The notes beneath the pieces are model-generated. The model was not told where the DNA came from. It ran no database searches and saw only the letters and a program-made list of their open reading frames with translations. From positions 1 through 64,000 of the forward strand of contig ARYC01000530.1 of assembly GCA_000711775.1 (NCBI GenBank): a DNA stretch of 64,000 nt, read 5' to 3'. Of the stretch, positions 1 to 11,296 are shown piece after piece. The translations under genes and the position numbers were made by a program. The first letter of the stretch is position 1. Each line of letters begins with the position of its first letter. Source of the DNA: Oxytricha trifallax. Taxonomy: Eukaryota > Ciliophora > Spirotrichea > Sporadotrichida > Oxytrichidae.

Positions 1-1325
1 AGAGTTTGAAGCTGAGGTCTTTAAAATTTAAGTTTAAAACAAGAAGTAGAGCGCTGAGATGGGTGTTTAAACATAAGTTGAATTGGTTGAAGAAGATAAG
101 GAACTGCAACCAATAGAAAAAATTAAAACATTTTAATGTGAAGACTGCTAAAACTTCTTCTCAATTGAGTCTAGCTTGAAGAGGCACATTAAAGAGGTAC
201 ACTCTGGCAAGGCCAAGATCTATTTTAAACATGACAAAGTGGATGGAAGGTACCAATGCACAACATGCATGAAGTCTTACACTCACTCAGCAAAGGTTAA
301 GAAGCATATGCAAAAACATCATCTTAGCGAATTCTTGATTGAAGATTAGGAGACTTAATAACTTGTACCTGCTAAAATAAAATCAAAAATTCTTGAGTCT
401 TAAAGAGACCTACAGGAGAAGCTCAAGAGACAGTGTCGCTTTGAATCAATGAACTAGCCTGCAGATCATACTGTTTTAGCATGCTTCCAAGCGAAAGCAA
501 TGAGTATTCCTGCATTAAATGCAATTGAACTTAGTAGCTGCATTTAAAATTACTTGCACATAAGTGTGCCTAACAAGGCAAAGCTTATAGTAGTTGATGA
601 GTATGCATACAAGGTATACCTTTTCAGCTATCTCATAAAAAATGAGCAGTATTAAAATGAGTTTGCTAACGAATATATGATTCTTACAGAGGCTTAAAGA
701 AGAGATTGCAAGAACTTGCTTAAGTTAAATGGTGTTATATTAAGCTATGGTTTCATCGCACTAAGGCTCAAGAAATTTAAATGACTTTAAGAGACTATCT
801 ATATCATAATAGATATCCTGATGGCTTAAATGATATTCTTACAGATATGATTAAGGGTGTCAAGGAGTTGCATGAACTTGGATATGTTCATAGAGATTTG
901 AAGCCTGAATATTATGCTTAACCTCTGCCATTTAGAAGTCGTAGTTATCGATTTCAATAGAGCCTTAAGATAAGAGATAGTGACTTTGGCTAAAGTTCTT
1001 GGTACTCCTGGATACCTCCCAATTAGAGAGAAATGGACTAATGGCTCAGTTCAGTGGGATGTATGGGCAGTTGCTGCTATCATATTAGAGAGCGATATGG
1101 AAAGTATGTCATTACTTTGGAACAAAGCACGAGAAATAATCAATAAGTTTAGCAGCTAGACATATAAAATAAGAAGAAATCTGCGATAAAATTAAGACGA
1201 TAGTTGAAATGGTCATAGTTAAAGCTCCAGCATATCCAAGATAATCATTAGATGACATTCAAGAACAACTAAAGACAGCGAAATTCAAGAGGTATCACAA
1301 AGACAAGCAGATAAAATTTGTTTGA
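1..1325 (+). pseudogene. TBE zinc-finger/kinase protein (57-kDa class), decayed 3' part
   Basis: Third gene of a TBE. Two C2H2-type finger units are visible, C-x2-C then H-x3-H at about 137-205 and again at about 255-320 (QCTTCMKSYTHS, then KKHMQKHH). A kinase-like half follows, with VHRDLKPE at about 890 and GTPGYLP at about 1002. The frame shifts near 778 (FIALRLKKF to MTLRDYL) and again after the catalytic loop near 930, so no intact kinase can be made. TAA and TAG are used freely as glutamine. The final TGA is at 1323. The homologous gene in the fuller element at 55375-56774 gives the same domain order. Function in TBEs is not known; a role in transposition or genome rearrangement is inference. 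Confidence 0.8.
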
Positions 1326-1411
1326 GTTAAGCACAATAATAATCATTAAATATTCATAAATTCATATAAAACCTGCATTATGTCTACTAACTCCAATAAG
1401 ACCCCAACTAT

Positions 1412-1462
1412 ATCCTACAAATCAAAGCATATATAAACCTCACTAAGGGTTTTGGGGTTTTG
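1412..1462 (+). repeat. TBE right terminal inverted repeat (copy 1)
   Basis: Matches the right end of the full element at 56816-56892, including CAAATCAAAGCA, AAACCTCA and the terminal G4T4 telomere-like block. An AAT trinucleotide (1463-1465) follows directly. Confidence 0.85.
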
Positions 1463-1465
1463 AAT

Positions 1466-2647
1466 GCAATATAGTTTTCCCTTACAAGTCAACATATAAG
1501 AGACACTTGAGAGATATACACAACGATATGCCAAGGTTATATCTCAAGCATTAAAAGAAGATGAGAAGTATGTCTGTGAGTTCTGTGAAAAGCCATATTC
1601 TCATACTAGAGACCTCAAAGTGCATTTAAAGAAAAAGCACAATTAAAGTTTTGTCTTTATTCATGAACCTACAGGGAATAGATTCCTCTAAAATAGAAGA
1701 TCAAGAAATCTAGTGAAGTCTCTTAGAGTTGAAGTCTAGAAGTAATTGAAATGAAGAAAGCAGTCAAGAATTTTCCAGTATCAATAAAATCATGGTTAAA
1801 ATAGAGGCAATGAAGATTCCCAAATTAAAAATTATTGACTTAGATTCTTGCCTAGAAAGCTACCTGACTCTTGAAGATAAATAGAGAAGAGAGTCATTAC
1901 TGATGACTAATATGCTTACAAGATATATCCTTTCAATTACTTCCTTGCTGACGACAAGTTCCAAATGGAATTTGCTAATGAGTATTATGCTCTTTAAAAG
2001 GCAAAATTAAATGAGAGCAGGCATAGCATCTAGCTTGATGCTATTTAACTTGGTAAAGATCATGTAGCCTTCAGGCTTCCTTTACTTGAAATGACTTACA
2101 GAGAATTCTTATCTGACAATAGATGTCAGAGATAAATTAACGAGATAGTATAGCAAATAGTTGAAGGAATTGAAGAGCTTCACAAGCTAGGTTATGTTCA
2201 TAGAGACTTAAAGGCAGAGAACATCATGATGAACTTTCAGCCTCTAAGAATTTATATTATTAACTTCAACAGAGCTAAAAGAGTGCAAGCCTCTGCATAA
2301 GGAAATGTATACGGCACTCCTGGATATTTCCCAGAGAGAGAGGATTGGAGAGATGGAGACACTTAATGGGATATCTGGGCTCTAGCAGTAATAATAATAG
2401 AGAGCGACATGCCAAGAAACGATTACTTTAGCTGCAGGGGTGAGAGAGATCTTAGCAAAGAATCAAACAACATCTCGATAAAAATAAAATAAATGGAGGT
2501 CTCAGAGAACTTCCAAAAAAACTCGCTTATTATACTCACTTAAAATACTAATATTTAAACATTAAACCCCCTACATAAACCCTAATAAAGTATGTACTAA
2601 TAGTCTACTTTTATTAATCAAACTACTGAAAGGGCTTTGGGGTTTTA
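1466..2647 (+). mobile_element. TBE transposon, right-hand fragment (copy 2), split by copy 1
   Basis: A second, more diverged TBE right half. It starts within the zinc-finger region directly after the end of copy 1 and runs to a degenerate right terminus (CTTTGGGGTTTT) at 2647, again followed by AAT. Both fragments point the same way. The simplest reading is that copy 1 inserted into this older element, whose left half should lie upstream of the window. Confidence 0.85.
1487..2540 (+). pseudogene. TBE zinc-finger/kinase protein, older copy
   Basis: Same protein class as at 1-1325 and 55375-56774. A C2H2 finger is clear (YVCEFCEKPYSHTRDLK, then H-x4-H, about 1570-1645). The kinase C-lobe is open and fairly well preserved: GYVHRDLKAENIMMNF near 2190-2235, IINFNRA in place of DFG near 2253, GTPGYFPERE near 2312 and WDIWALAVIIIES near 2370. 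The lysine of the catalytic loop is kept (HRDLKAEN), but the metal-binding DFG is INF, as in the other copies (IDF-K). Frameshifts near 1560 and 1740 separate the finger from the kinase half. Its own 5' end is displaced by the other TBE. Confidence 0.8.
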
Positions 2648-2650
2648 AAT

Positions 2651-3732
2651 GATTTTAAAATAGAATATAGGCCATAAATTTTACTTGAAACAGTTAAAAA
2701 ATTTACTAAAATATAAGTTAATATACCTACTTTTGTTTTAAAATATATCAGTTGATTAGAAAAATATAAGATATTGATTTATAGGCTGTGCTGATATGAA
2801 GCTCCCATTGCCAACTTGACCTTTATCAACTTTAAATTAAGTTAATTTTATAATTAGCTGTGCTTGTTATAACTTTAATTATTACAGATTAATATAAATT
2901 TATCGGAATTAACTCCACAAATAGGAATTTAATAATTTATTAGAGATTCACAATTTTTACAGAAATTAGTTACATGTATGTTTAGTATATATTAATATTG
3001 ATATAATACAAAGATCGGTAATTTTTTTCATGTAAAATAAAAAACAGCATTAAAATGAACACATATAATTTACATTTAATTGGCAAAATTAAAAAATTAG
3101 ATTTTGGAGAACTTTAAAGTGGTATTTATATTATGTAAATTATAGTTTAAATATATTTTGCGCTTGTAATTTTTATTTTTTTTCATATAAAAGCTCGAAT
3201 GTATTTCCACGAAGTGTCCTATAATGAAATTTAGTTTGATAGATGACTAATTAATCTTCTTTCGCAGTTTGTATTTACTAAACTTTTAAAAATGTTTGAA
3301 AATTTGTTTAATTTTAACATTACTTAGTATGATCAAATTGTGAAATTTAAGTTTTTTTTATGTTTAGATAAAGATAGAAATTGTGGCAATTATTATTGGT
3401 TTCTTATGTTTAGTATGCATAACTTTAAACTTATAAACCCATTTTATTTACAATATAAGTAATTATTATTTTATTCTGTTATTTTTATTTAATTTAAACA
3501 AGTTTTTACTTTTCAAAAATTTATGATTCATATTAATCGAATAAGCATATTTGAATTGACAAGAAATTTAAAACACATCCTTACTTCCTTTAAATCTTGG
3601 ATTTCTTAAGCTCAAGTGGTCTTTAGAATATTCTCTCAAATTTCTCGTTTACGCCCATATTATTTTTAATTTACGTAATTATTAAGATTTTGTATTGTTA
3701 ATTTATAAACAAATTTTGATTTCGAAATAAAT
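2651..3732. other. AT-rich stretch without a supportable gene
   Basis: About 1.1 kb of AT-rich sequence with homopolymer runs. No long ciliate-code frame, structured RNA or clear repeat was recognised. Confidence 0.6.
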
Positions 3733-4560
3733 ATGATCTATAATAATAATAACTGTTTTAGATCCACTATTAGTACTATTAATGGAGGTTAATTCTCAGA
3801 TCTGCTGGTGTCTTCTACTATTTATCTTCATGTGCCCACGTTTAGTTCCAATTCAATGGATTATGATAGTTTCATTAAAGCTGCTTCTTAATGTAAAATA
3901 TTTGCAGAGGCATTATCTAAGTAATTGAAATAATTAGATTTATTAACAATTGAATTAGTTGGTATAGCAGCATCATAAATTTATATGAAAGTAAAATAAG
4001 ATAATTGTTAAGATATGAATATAGGAAGATAAACCTCAATTTAGATTCTTTTTTAGATTATATATCATGAAAAAATAATTTTATATTGGTTTTTAATAAA
4101 TTAAAACAAAAATGAAAAGCACTAGTAGGCAAATTACTACTTGTTATAGGATTAATAGTGGATTTATTAGTTCTTAAAAAGTATCATTTCTTGGGTTAAA
4201 ATGACTTAGATCAATCTAAAAACAGAAGCATTTTTGACAGTAGAATTGTTAGGAGGATTTTGTTATTATAAAACACATAAGACAGTTATTTTCTTACCGA
4301 TTAATATAGATGATAAACAGACAGATGTTGTTATATAAGACAATTAAAATAGTGAAGGAGATAGTGCTTAGAGTAATACACTAGAACATATAATAGAGGA
4401 TAATTATGATAGCACAGAAGATGATTATGACAGAGAAGATGATGATTATGCAAATCTAATAGATTATTTTTTTTAATTAATAATAACCTTAACTACTAAG
4501 TCAGCAACAAAAATCTCTTATAATGGATTATTTAAGAGGGATTTTAGTTAGTCCAGTTGA
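3733..4560 (+). CDS. unrecognised 275-residue protein, ciliate code
   Basis: An ATG-to-TGA frame of 276 codons that uses many TAA/TAG glutamine codons. With TGA as the only stop, this length is well above chance for such AT-rich DNA. It begins MIYNNNNCF and continues with a serine/threonine-rich part, a glutamine/lysine-rich middle and a strongly acidic stretch (EDNYDSTEDDYDREDDDY) near residues 218-235, then ends near a hydrophobic tail. No known domain was recognised. It is the first member of a run of unusual frames reaching 10432; the next frame (4523 onward) overlaps its end in another phase. Confidence 0.5.
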
Positions 4561-4768
4561 TGTTTAAACAGGATTGGGTACTGATGAACCAGGATGACCA
4601 AATATACATGATATAAAAATTATTCCTCATAACAATGATCATCCAAGAAATCCTATTCCATATCAAGTCAAAATAATCCTCAAAAGAAAAGATTAAATGA
4701 ATAGTGTGTATTAAGCATAATAGACATTCTATTTAATAAACAATTTTAATATTTTATTGAAGCCATGA
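4523..4768 (+). pseudogene. unrecognised short frame with one in-frame TGA
   Basis: Starts at ATG (MDYLRGILVSP) inside the 3' end of the preceding frame. It runs 82 codons to TGA at 4766 with a single in-frame TGA at 4595. The translated text is protein-like, for example VQTGLGTDEPG before and NDHPRNPIPYQVK after the stop. A point change making the TGA, or a missing macronuclear junction, would explain it. No family recognised. Confidence 0.35.
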
Positions 4769-5088
4769 GATTCACAGTGATTGATCATATGCACAAATTG
4801 TTCCTTGAGTTTTAATTTGTGTGTTTTAACTATCTTTTTATAGAACTGCCAACATGCAGTTCTTCTCTGGGAAACCACCATTGTGGGCTGTTATTATTTA
4901 TGATTGATTGAAGAGCTATGCGGCATACAAAATATTATCTATTTGATAAAAACTATTTAAGATCGAATTAATCTATTTATTATATTTCTTTTTTTTGCAA
5001 TACTTAATCATGTATTATGATAATACTGTTTCAGATACTTCTTATAGAAAAATAATTTAGAAACCCATTAAAATATGACTTAAACTGA

Positions 5089-5712
5089 GGTGAAAGTCAC
5101 ATAACTAATATTGGATTTTTGCCATTAAAAAGTCAAGCTGCTTCGAAATAATATATTTATGATAGTTTTGTTCCAATCGGTTAAATTCCTGCTTTAAATA
5201 GCGTTTAACCATTAATTAGAACTTTTAATTTTACTAATATTTATAAATAAGTATATCTTAATGATGCTAATAATAATAGTAAATCAGCTTTTAATCAAGG
5301 TGTCATGTAATCTTGTTTAAATTTTTATAAATTATAAGGAGCATTAACAAGATTAACGAATTATTAAATTTTCCAAATGAATTTTGAAGAAAAAAAAAGA
5401 TTAACAGGATTATAAAATAACAACTAAATTTAATCAACACAGATAAGATATCATTTGATTATAAATCGTACACAAACTGAAAAATATTTGATCAGTTTTA
5501 ACCATTTATAAGTAATATTAATTTAGTTGATATTTCACTATTTCCTGCTGCCCTTTTACTCTTTTTTTTCTGCTACTTATTCGGCTAAATATCAGAATAG
5601 ATAAGGAACAGAAATTAATGAAAAAACTGGGGAAAACTCAGTCTCTATAATGAATTTCAAACTTTATATGAAACAATAAGTTAATATATTGATTCTGTGT
5701 CTATATTGCTGA
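5089..5712 (+). CDS. unrecognised open frame, 207 codons, no proper start
   Basis: Open from TGA to TGA in the ciliate code, with no ATG near its beginning, so it is likely a fragment or a germline segment. The first half is rich in N, S, Q and aromatic residues (LPLKSQAASKQYIYDSFVPI, then NDANNNSKSAFNQG); the second half is more basic and hydrophobic. The composition of the first half resembles the tail-fibre-like frames at 7927-10432, but no direct repeat was established. Confidence 0.4.
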
Positions 5713-6130
5713 TTTATATTTAAGATAAACTATCTACAACCTCTTAATATTATGACCAGAATAAAACAATTAGATGAAATTAGATGAAATTAGTCAAGCA
5801 ACCATTGACGTAGGCTTGAAAACATCATATTCAATAAATCTTGCTACTGATAAAAGTATAAGTTTTTATTGATATAGAAGGTTGTTATAACTAAATCGAA
5901 AATCAAATAAATATTTAATTATGGTTTTTGTAATGGTGTCTGTAATATAATAAATTATTTATCATAATTACTGATATCTACTATGAGCTTATAATTAAAG
6001 TTTAGTCGTATTGCAACATAATTTAATGATTAATTGATTTTTATAATAAATTTTATCCATTTAAAATTATAAGTTCAAACTTATTTTAATAAAACCACAG
6101 ATAACAATTATTCTCAAATCAAAAATTTGC
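5713..6130. other. short broken frames, no gene called
   Basis: Contains short protein-like bits in different phases (QDKLSTTSQYYDQNKTI near 5714-5770 and QATIDVGLKTSYSINLATD near 5797-5855). They resemble the low-complexity style of the neighbouring frames but do not join into one frame. Confidence 0.3.
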
Positions 6131-6448
6131 ATGGAGTTGGAAGTTCATGAAGTTTCTGAAATGTATTCTTTGCCTCATTGTAATCTTTTGCTAGTAAAAA
6201 CATGCCTCAGTATTCGGTGCATATTAACTATATCCATAATTTTGCTATGTAATTATTGTGACGACACATCGAGCAAAAATATTGAAGAACTGCCTAAAAC
6301 ATCTTTGAAAAATGAAGAAACAGCTATAATAATACCCCGCCTCTGCCAATATCTAGAATACTTTTAAATTAATGATACGCAGAAATAAATTAGTAATTAA
6401 CATGTGTCGATTGGTCTTATTTTCTTTGTGAGTATAGAAGCAGTTTGA
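6131..6448 (+). CDS. unrecognised 105-residue frame with a hydrophobic segment
   Basis: ATG to TGA, 106 codons in the ciliate code; the in-frame TAA/TAG codons are read as Gln. Residues 18-41 are hydrophobic and cysteine-bearing (CNLLLVKTCLSIRCILTISI), so a membrane segment is possible. No motif or homologue recognised. It lies 180 bp upstream of the decayed gene at 6628. Confidence 0.3.
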
Positions 6449-6627
6449 TAAAGTCATTTTTGACTTATTGTTACGAATGGCTAATGTAATAGAAATACTC
6501 AATAATTTATAGAGAAACAAAAATCTTATTTTGCTGGGCTCCCTCTGCATAATCCAACTTAAAGTCATCCTTCATTAGAAGTTTATCAACTTGAGGTCAA
6601 GAATTTACCAGGAAGCACAAAAGAGTC

Positions 6628-7511
6628 ATGATGGATAAGAACGCGAATTATCAGAATGACAGTGAATCTCAAATTAGTCTTGCCTTGCTAAGGAATCAAT
6701 AAGAGATTCACTAGAAAAATAAATATCACTAATCAAAGTCAAGTTGTGGTCTGAAGAATTTACTAAGTTTTTTTCTCTGTATCTTTAAGAACTTCTTTGT
6801 AAGATTAGAGAAAGACAGGTTTTGTTCTAAAGAAAACGCATATTGCATCCTGAATATCGTCAAATAGTTTTATCGTGGAGATCAATACATGCACAAAAGG
6901 GCCTACATTAATGGCAAAGGGTGCTCTGTGAAACAAAGATTCTCGCTTATCTCGGCTCGAGAGAACGATGTCTAAGTCTGAGATTCCATCTCATTTTGTT
7001 TTTGCATGGAGAATCTAGTGGTAGCCTATAAATTCTCCAATCGATTATTTTCTGTCAATTCGTTTGCGAAACCATTTATGAAAAATGATGAATAAACATG
7101 GCAAACATAGATTATCTATTTCATTATCATGAATTTAACAATTGAGACTACTTCGTGAGATTTGATGATGAATATTCTAATGAGGAGATGAAACAAGGGT
7201 CTAAGGTTAAAAGATGGAGATCAAAATAACTCAAAGATAGGTTGAGGAACATATAAAGAAAATCTCTTATCTAAGCATATCACTCGTTCAGAATTCCATT
7301 ATCTATCTATATCTAAAATACCAAGAATTCTAACTTATCAAGTAGAGAGCATCAAAATTATATATCAAATGGATAGAAAATGCGCACTAGCACAACCTAA
7401 ACATGCTTAGGCGGTTCTTCAAAGCTGCATAATGAATGAGATAGGAGTGTTATTAAAATATTTGAGTCCCTGATCAGAGAAGAAGATGAGAAGCAAGATA
7501 AATGAGCTCAT
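6628..7511 (+). pseudogene. unrecognised gene sharing a conserved block with two other loci
   Basis: ATG-started frame (MMDKNANYQNDSE) open for 117 codons to TGA at 6979 and then for 59 more codons to 7158 in the same phase. In another phase, protein-like sequence continues to about 7511 (DDEYSNEEMKQGSK, KIFESLIREEDEKQDK) with two more TGAs. Bases 6938-7090 match blocks at 18215-18370 (opposite strand) and 30955-31095 in nucleotide sequence. All three phases remain readable in parts of the block, so the true frame is not settled. Function unknown. Confidence 0.4.
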
Positions 7512-7926
7512 TGAAGATGGTAAAATTATATAATTTTATCAAATTAAATAAATTTGTATAATCCGTAATTTAAGAACTGCAAATTATTTGTAAATTATGA
7601 TTTTGGTAATTTTATATTTAATCATTTTCCATGTATTTTATTTTTCTCATTCTTTTACTCAAGATAAAAATGTTGTTGACCTATTATAATTGTAAACAAC
7701 AAATTAATGAACTTTGACAGACTCATAATAATATACAGATGAATAAATTTCAAATTAATAAATAACTTTCTACTATTTATAAACATTAATAATCTATATG
7801 TTATCTGATATATTAAGCTGAGACATACTCACATTGCAGAAAATTGTATGCCAATAATAAATCATTAAAAACATTAAATTGAATATAACACATTCCAATT
7901 GAGATTTAAATTTAAATAGCCCTTGA
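7512..7926. other. AT-rich spacer
   Basis: No supportable gene or repeat recognised between the decayed gene ending near 7511 and the tail-fibre-like cluster. Confidence 0.5.
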
Positions 7927-8917
7927 ATTATAGAATTATTAGTTGCAATGCAAGACTTAGATCCTACTTCTTTGTTATAAGTTACCGATAATGATATATC
8001 TGTTTTAAATAATTAAAATGCATATATGGGTAATTTTATAACGGCATATTTGTACATATGATTCATGAGGTAAACCCTAAATATTATGTACTGGAGATAA
8101 TCTAAATATCATTAAAAAATCTAACATCATATCCAATATACTTAAAATTTAATAGGCAATAAAACCAGCTTTAATCGGTTCTTTTGAAAAGTAATAAATG
8201 TAATCAGATCTATCTAGTTTTATTTTGTATGGAACAGCAACTCTTTGAAATATTCCTACAATAAATTCCCTTAATTAATTGGTATAGGACGAGAAGATGC
8301 AATTAATGCTAAAGTTAACATTATTGTGAGCTTGGGAACATCATAATTAGATCTTATTCCTGGCCATTTTAATTAAAGATTTTGACATTTGATTTTATAA
8401 TTAGTTTTAGCACATTTTTATTTACTGTTATCTTTAAATTAATCACAATTAGATCTACTTACTACAGCTTATTTAACAGCTAAATCAACAAATTGTAGAA
8501 CAAACCTGCCAATTAATTTTTAGGGCAAGCCAGAATATTTAGCTTCAGCAACTATTACAAATAACAATCAACTTGCTTCTAAAGTTTATCTTAACACATA
8601 ACTTGCTACATATTTTTATCTTCAACTACTGCTCTTAATTATATAGCTGATCCTTCAGCTTCAATAAATTAATCAATCTAGTGATTCCTATTCTTTCAAC
8701 TGATGCTGTTAATAAGAAATACGCTAATACATTAGTTAGGGCAGTCAGTCAATTTCCTGTTGAATCTATAATCATTTAGCATAGTCCTAACATTCCTTCT
8801 GATTGGTTGTTATGTAATGGTTTGTCTTTTTCAAGTGCTACCTAACCAGATTTGTTTGTTTAAATAGGAACAACAACAACAGTAGCACCAGACTTCAGAA
8901 GTTACTTTGTTAAGTGA
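7927..8917 (+). pseudogene. tail-fibre-like protein ending in a phage tail-collar domain
   Basis: The clearest part is 8681-8917, an open frame carrying a phage tail-collar signature: PNIPSDWLLCNGLSFSSA, then QPDLFVQIGT, then APDFRSYFVK, ending at TGA 8915. This matches the family pattern P-sgWLlCdG ... ydLFa-iGt ... PDlRg-F. Upstream, in shifted phases, are long T/N/A/Q-rich stretches typical of fibre proteins (DLLTTAYLTAKSTNC at about 8452, ATITNNNQLASKVYLNTQLA at about 8545-8610, NYIADPSASINQS at about 8637-8675). At least two frameshifts separate these pieces, so the gene is broken or needs DNA elimination to be joined. Tail-collar domains are known mainly from phage and bacterial surface or tail proteins; what one does in a ciliate germline is unknown. 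Confidence 0.65.
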
Positions 8918-8954
8918 ACTTGAATTTAGTGGAACTTTAACTGTTAAAATTGAT

Positions 8955-9016
8955 ATTAATCGTACTTTTAAAAATTTATATATATATATTTATATATAAA
9001 CATATATATTTAAAAA
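8955..9016. repeat. short AT palindrome between collar and following frame
   Basis: TTTAAAAATTTATATAT at the left is mirrored by ATATATATTTAAAAAG at the right. It separates the collar frame from the frame beginning SDNDQDGNIMVLPYG, which could be the next part of the same protein. It may be a small eliminated segment; this is inference. Confidence 0.4.
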
Positions 9017-9017
9017 G

Positions 9018-9987
9018 TGATAATGATTAAGATGGAAATATCATGGTATTACCTTACGGAAGTAGAGGATTAATTAGTAGATCAACTGGAGGAAATGTTA
9101 CTTCAGCAAGAAGATCCAGATATTTTACTACTAATTGAGTATATACCTTAAAAAGAAGGATTAGAAAGAATACCAAAGAATATTGCTGTTGCTTACATGA
9201 TTAAAGCGTAAATAATAGGAAATAATAATGTATATTTCGTTTATATGTCAGTTAAAAATTTAGAATATGTTAAATTTTTATAAATTTAATTGAACCATTA
9301 TCAGATTAAGACTCAACTACAAATTATTATGTTGATGTATAAGTAGCATCTGAACAATCATAAATATACTCTAGTGCCCAATACTATTTAAATTTTAGTT
9401 CCTGTTAACTCAATAAAAGCTTCAACAACTGTGGTTCTATGTAAATAAATTCTATAAGTCAACAAATATTTTAGACCCCACGCTATTTTAAGACTGTGCT
9501 ACTAGAGCTTGGGTTTAAAATAGTACAATCTCAAGCATGCCAGTCATCATTCAAAATTCCAGCCAGCTTTACATCAAGCTCTTTAACAGCAAATACAACT
9601 GAATTAGCAAATAGATTATTTAATTTAAATATGAAATCTTAAAAATTACTTCTTAAGCTAATAGAACTATCACAAATTCTGCAGTAAATTATGTACAATT
9701 ATAATCTTAATTAAATATAAAAAGTGCTGATATTTTACTATTAATCACACTATTTAATAAATGTCATATAATTAAGAAGATCTAAAATTTCAATACCTAC
9801 TTTTTCTAAATTGAATGCTTTAAATATCGCCTCTTCCTCACTATCTTATGAACGATCTGCAACAGCAAAACCAATTGTCAAAATAAATAATTCTATAGAT
9901 ATATAATACATGATTTTATTAATAATAATATAAGCATTACTACCTTAGAATAACTAATAATGCAAATTTATGCTAATTTTTTCTTGA
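9018..9987 (+). pseudogene. tail-fibre-like frames following the collar domain
   Basis: Successive open pieces in shifting phases. About 9018-9166 reads SDNDQDGNIMVLPYG, then GLISRSTGGNVTSARRSRYF. About 9290-9410 contains DQDSTTNYYVDVQVASEQSQ. About 9450-9590 contains ILDPTLFQDCATRAWVQNST. About 9560-9640 reads ASFTSSSLTANTTELANRLF and continues with SQANRTITNSAVNYVQLQ. About 9795-9890 reads FSKLNALNIASSSLSYE. The composition (T, S, N, Q, A with little charge) and repeated style suit an extended fibre rather than an enzyme. No single frame joins the pieces. It probably belongs with the collar protein upstream. Confidence 0.45.
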
Positions 9988-10133
9988 GATAATGCATTTA
10001 AAGATATCTCAACAATATCCAAAAATCATAGTGTGCTGACTTTTATACATTTAGGTTATTCTCTCAATTAAGTTCTATTGTTGCACAGTCTTCAATTTAA
10101 TATAATCCTGGTTTTTCTATTATTACAAGGATT

Positions 10134-10443
10134 TTATTAATTTAATGATAAGATTACGAGAATGTAGATTTCTCAGAATATGTCTATAATTAAGTCAATT
10201 TATTTAAAATTAATTATATATTTCAGATCACTTCTTTTCAAATAATCAAAGTGGTTTTATTTATGAATAAGAGCCTCAAGGATATGGATAGACAATAGAA
10301 GGGTGTAGAGCAACTGTGGATGAAAATAATATACTATAAGATATGTCCTAATATCACCAGGTAGTAAGAAGATAGTTAAAGCAGTCAGTTTAGTGATAAT
10401 CATAATCAATCAATAAATTAGATCAAAGAATGAAAGTAATAGA
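10134..10443 (+). pseudogene. C-terminal-like frames of the fibre cluster
   Basis: Two overlapping phases are open over this stretch. One ends YEQEPQGYGQTIEGCRATVD and then QYHQVVRRQLKQSVQ before TGA near 10396. The other contains YENVDFSEYVYNQVNLF and ends SQFSDNHNQSINQIKE. Which is coding cannot be decided by eye. It marks the apparent right limit of the unusual cluster. Confidence 0.3.
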
Positions 10444-10992
10444 AAATTAATGATTTATTTTAACGATAAAGAATGATTTTAATAATTTAAATATTATAAA
10501 TATTCAAGTTGTAAAATATTTGCATAATGCTTAATGACACATGATAATTCAAATAGCATAAGGAATTTGTAAAATTGTAGATTGTTAGTAGGTTTAAAAC
10601 AAAATCATGATCATAAATGTTCATTGTGTAATAATAATAATATTTTGATCAATTGACATCTCTTGCGACCCCCGAACTAATATATAAGATATTATGTAAG
10701 AGGTTATTCCCTTTTAGTTATTGACTATCTGGATTTCCCAATTCTTTGTCAAGAAATTCACTAAAATTTTGGTTGTTTCTGTAGTTTTTTTGGATAAATT
10801 CTTCGAGAATTATAGTAGACCTCTTTGTTAGTTCAGTTGTATTCGCAGTGAGTTCTTTCATGAGTTGGATTATTATAGTAAATTTATCTTCTGCCGCTAT
10901 ATTTAAGAGGATTCATATTATTATAAGCTAACGATCTAAGAATATTAGTTCTTTATTTTACAATTGATTATATTAGAATATGATCAATATAC
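10444..10992. other. no gene recognised
   Basis: AT-rich sequence with a slightly more balanced patch around 10650-10900; frames there are short and no motif was recognised. Confidence 0.4.
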
Positions 10993-11296
10993 ATGAGAAA
11001 TTGGTAAGCTTCTGGGTCGTCATCAATTATTCCAACACCTGGTGAGACATATCCACACTGTTATGGAATATCAGTCTTTAATTAGAACTATTTATCTTAT
11101 GGTTCGGTCTCAAAGTCTTCATTTTCTACTATTAAGAGAAATTTTGTTTGTTTTGTTCATCTAATCTACTCCAGCATATTAAACTTTTGTAAATGATAGA
11201 GATCCTTAGATTTTCTTGAGGAAGGCTTCAAGAGAAAAATTCCCATTCTTATTTCTTTTCAAAGTCTAGTTTTTGATTGAAATTGACAGGTAGTGA
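10993..11296 (+). pseudogene. unrecognised gene seen as two overlapping frames
   Basis: The first frame starts at ATG 10993 (MRNWQASGSSSIIPTPGETY) and runs 67 codons to TGA 11194. A second phase starts at ATG 11063 and runs 77 codons to TGA 11294, ending with NDRDPQIFLRKASREKFPF. The first half of frame one and the second half of frame two are the more protein-like parts, suggesting one gene with a frameshift near 11160. No family recognised. Confidence 0.35.

Larger units (their letters stand above)
1..1462 (+). mobile_element. TBE transposon, right-hand fragment (copy 1)
   Basis: Right part of a telomere-bearing element, truncated by the window edge. It holds the last gene of the element (zinc-finger/kinase protein) and ends in the right terminal repeat with a G3T4G4T4G terminus. 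The next three bases are AAT, which fits the ANT target preference known for TBEs. Immediately beyond them lies the middle of a second, related element, so this copy appears to have inserted into it. The left end is not in the window. Confidence 0.9.
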
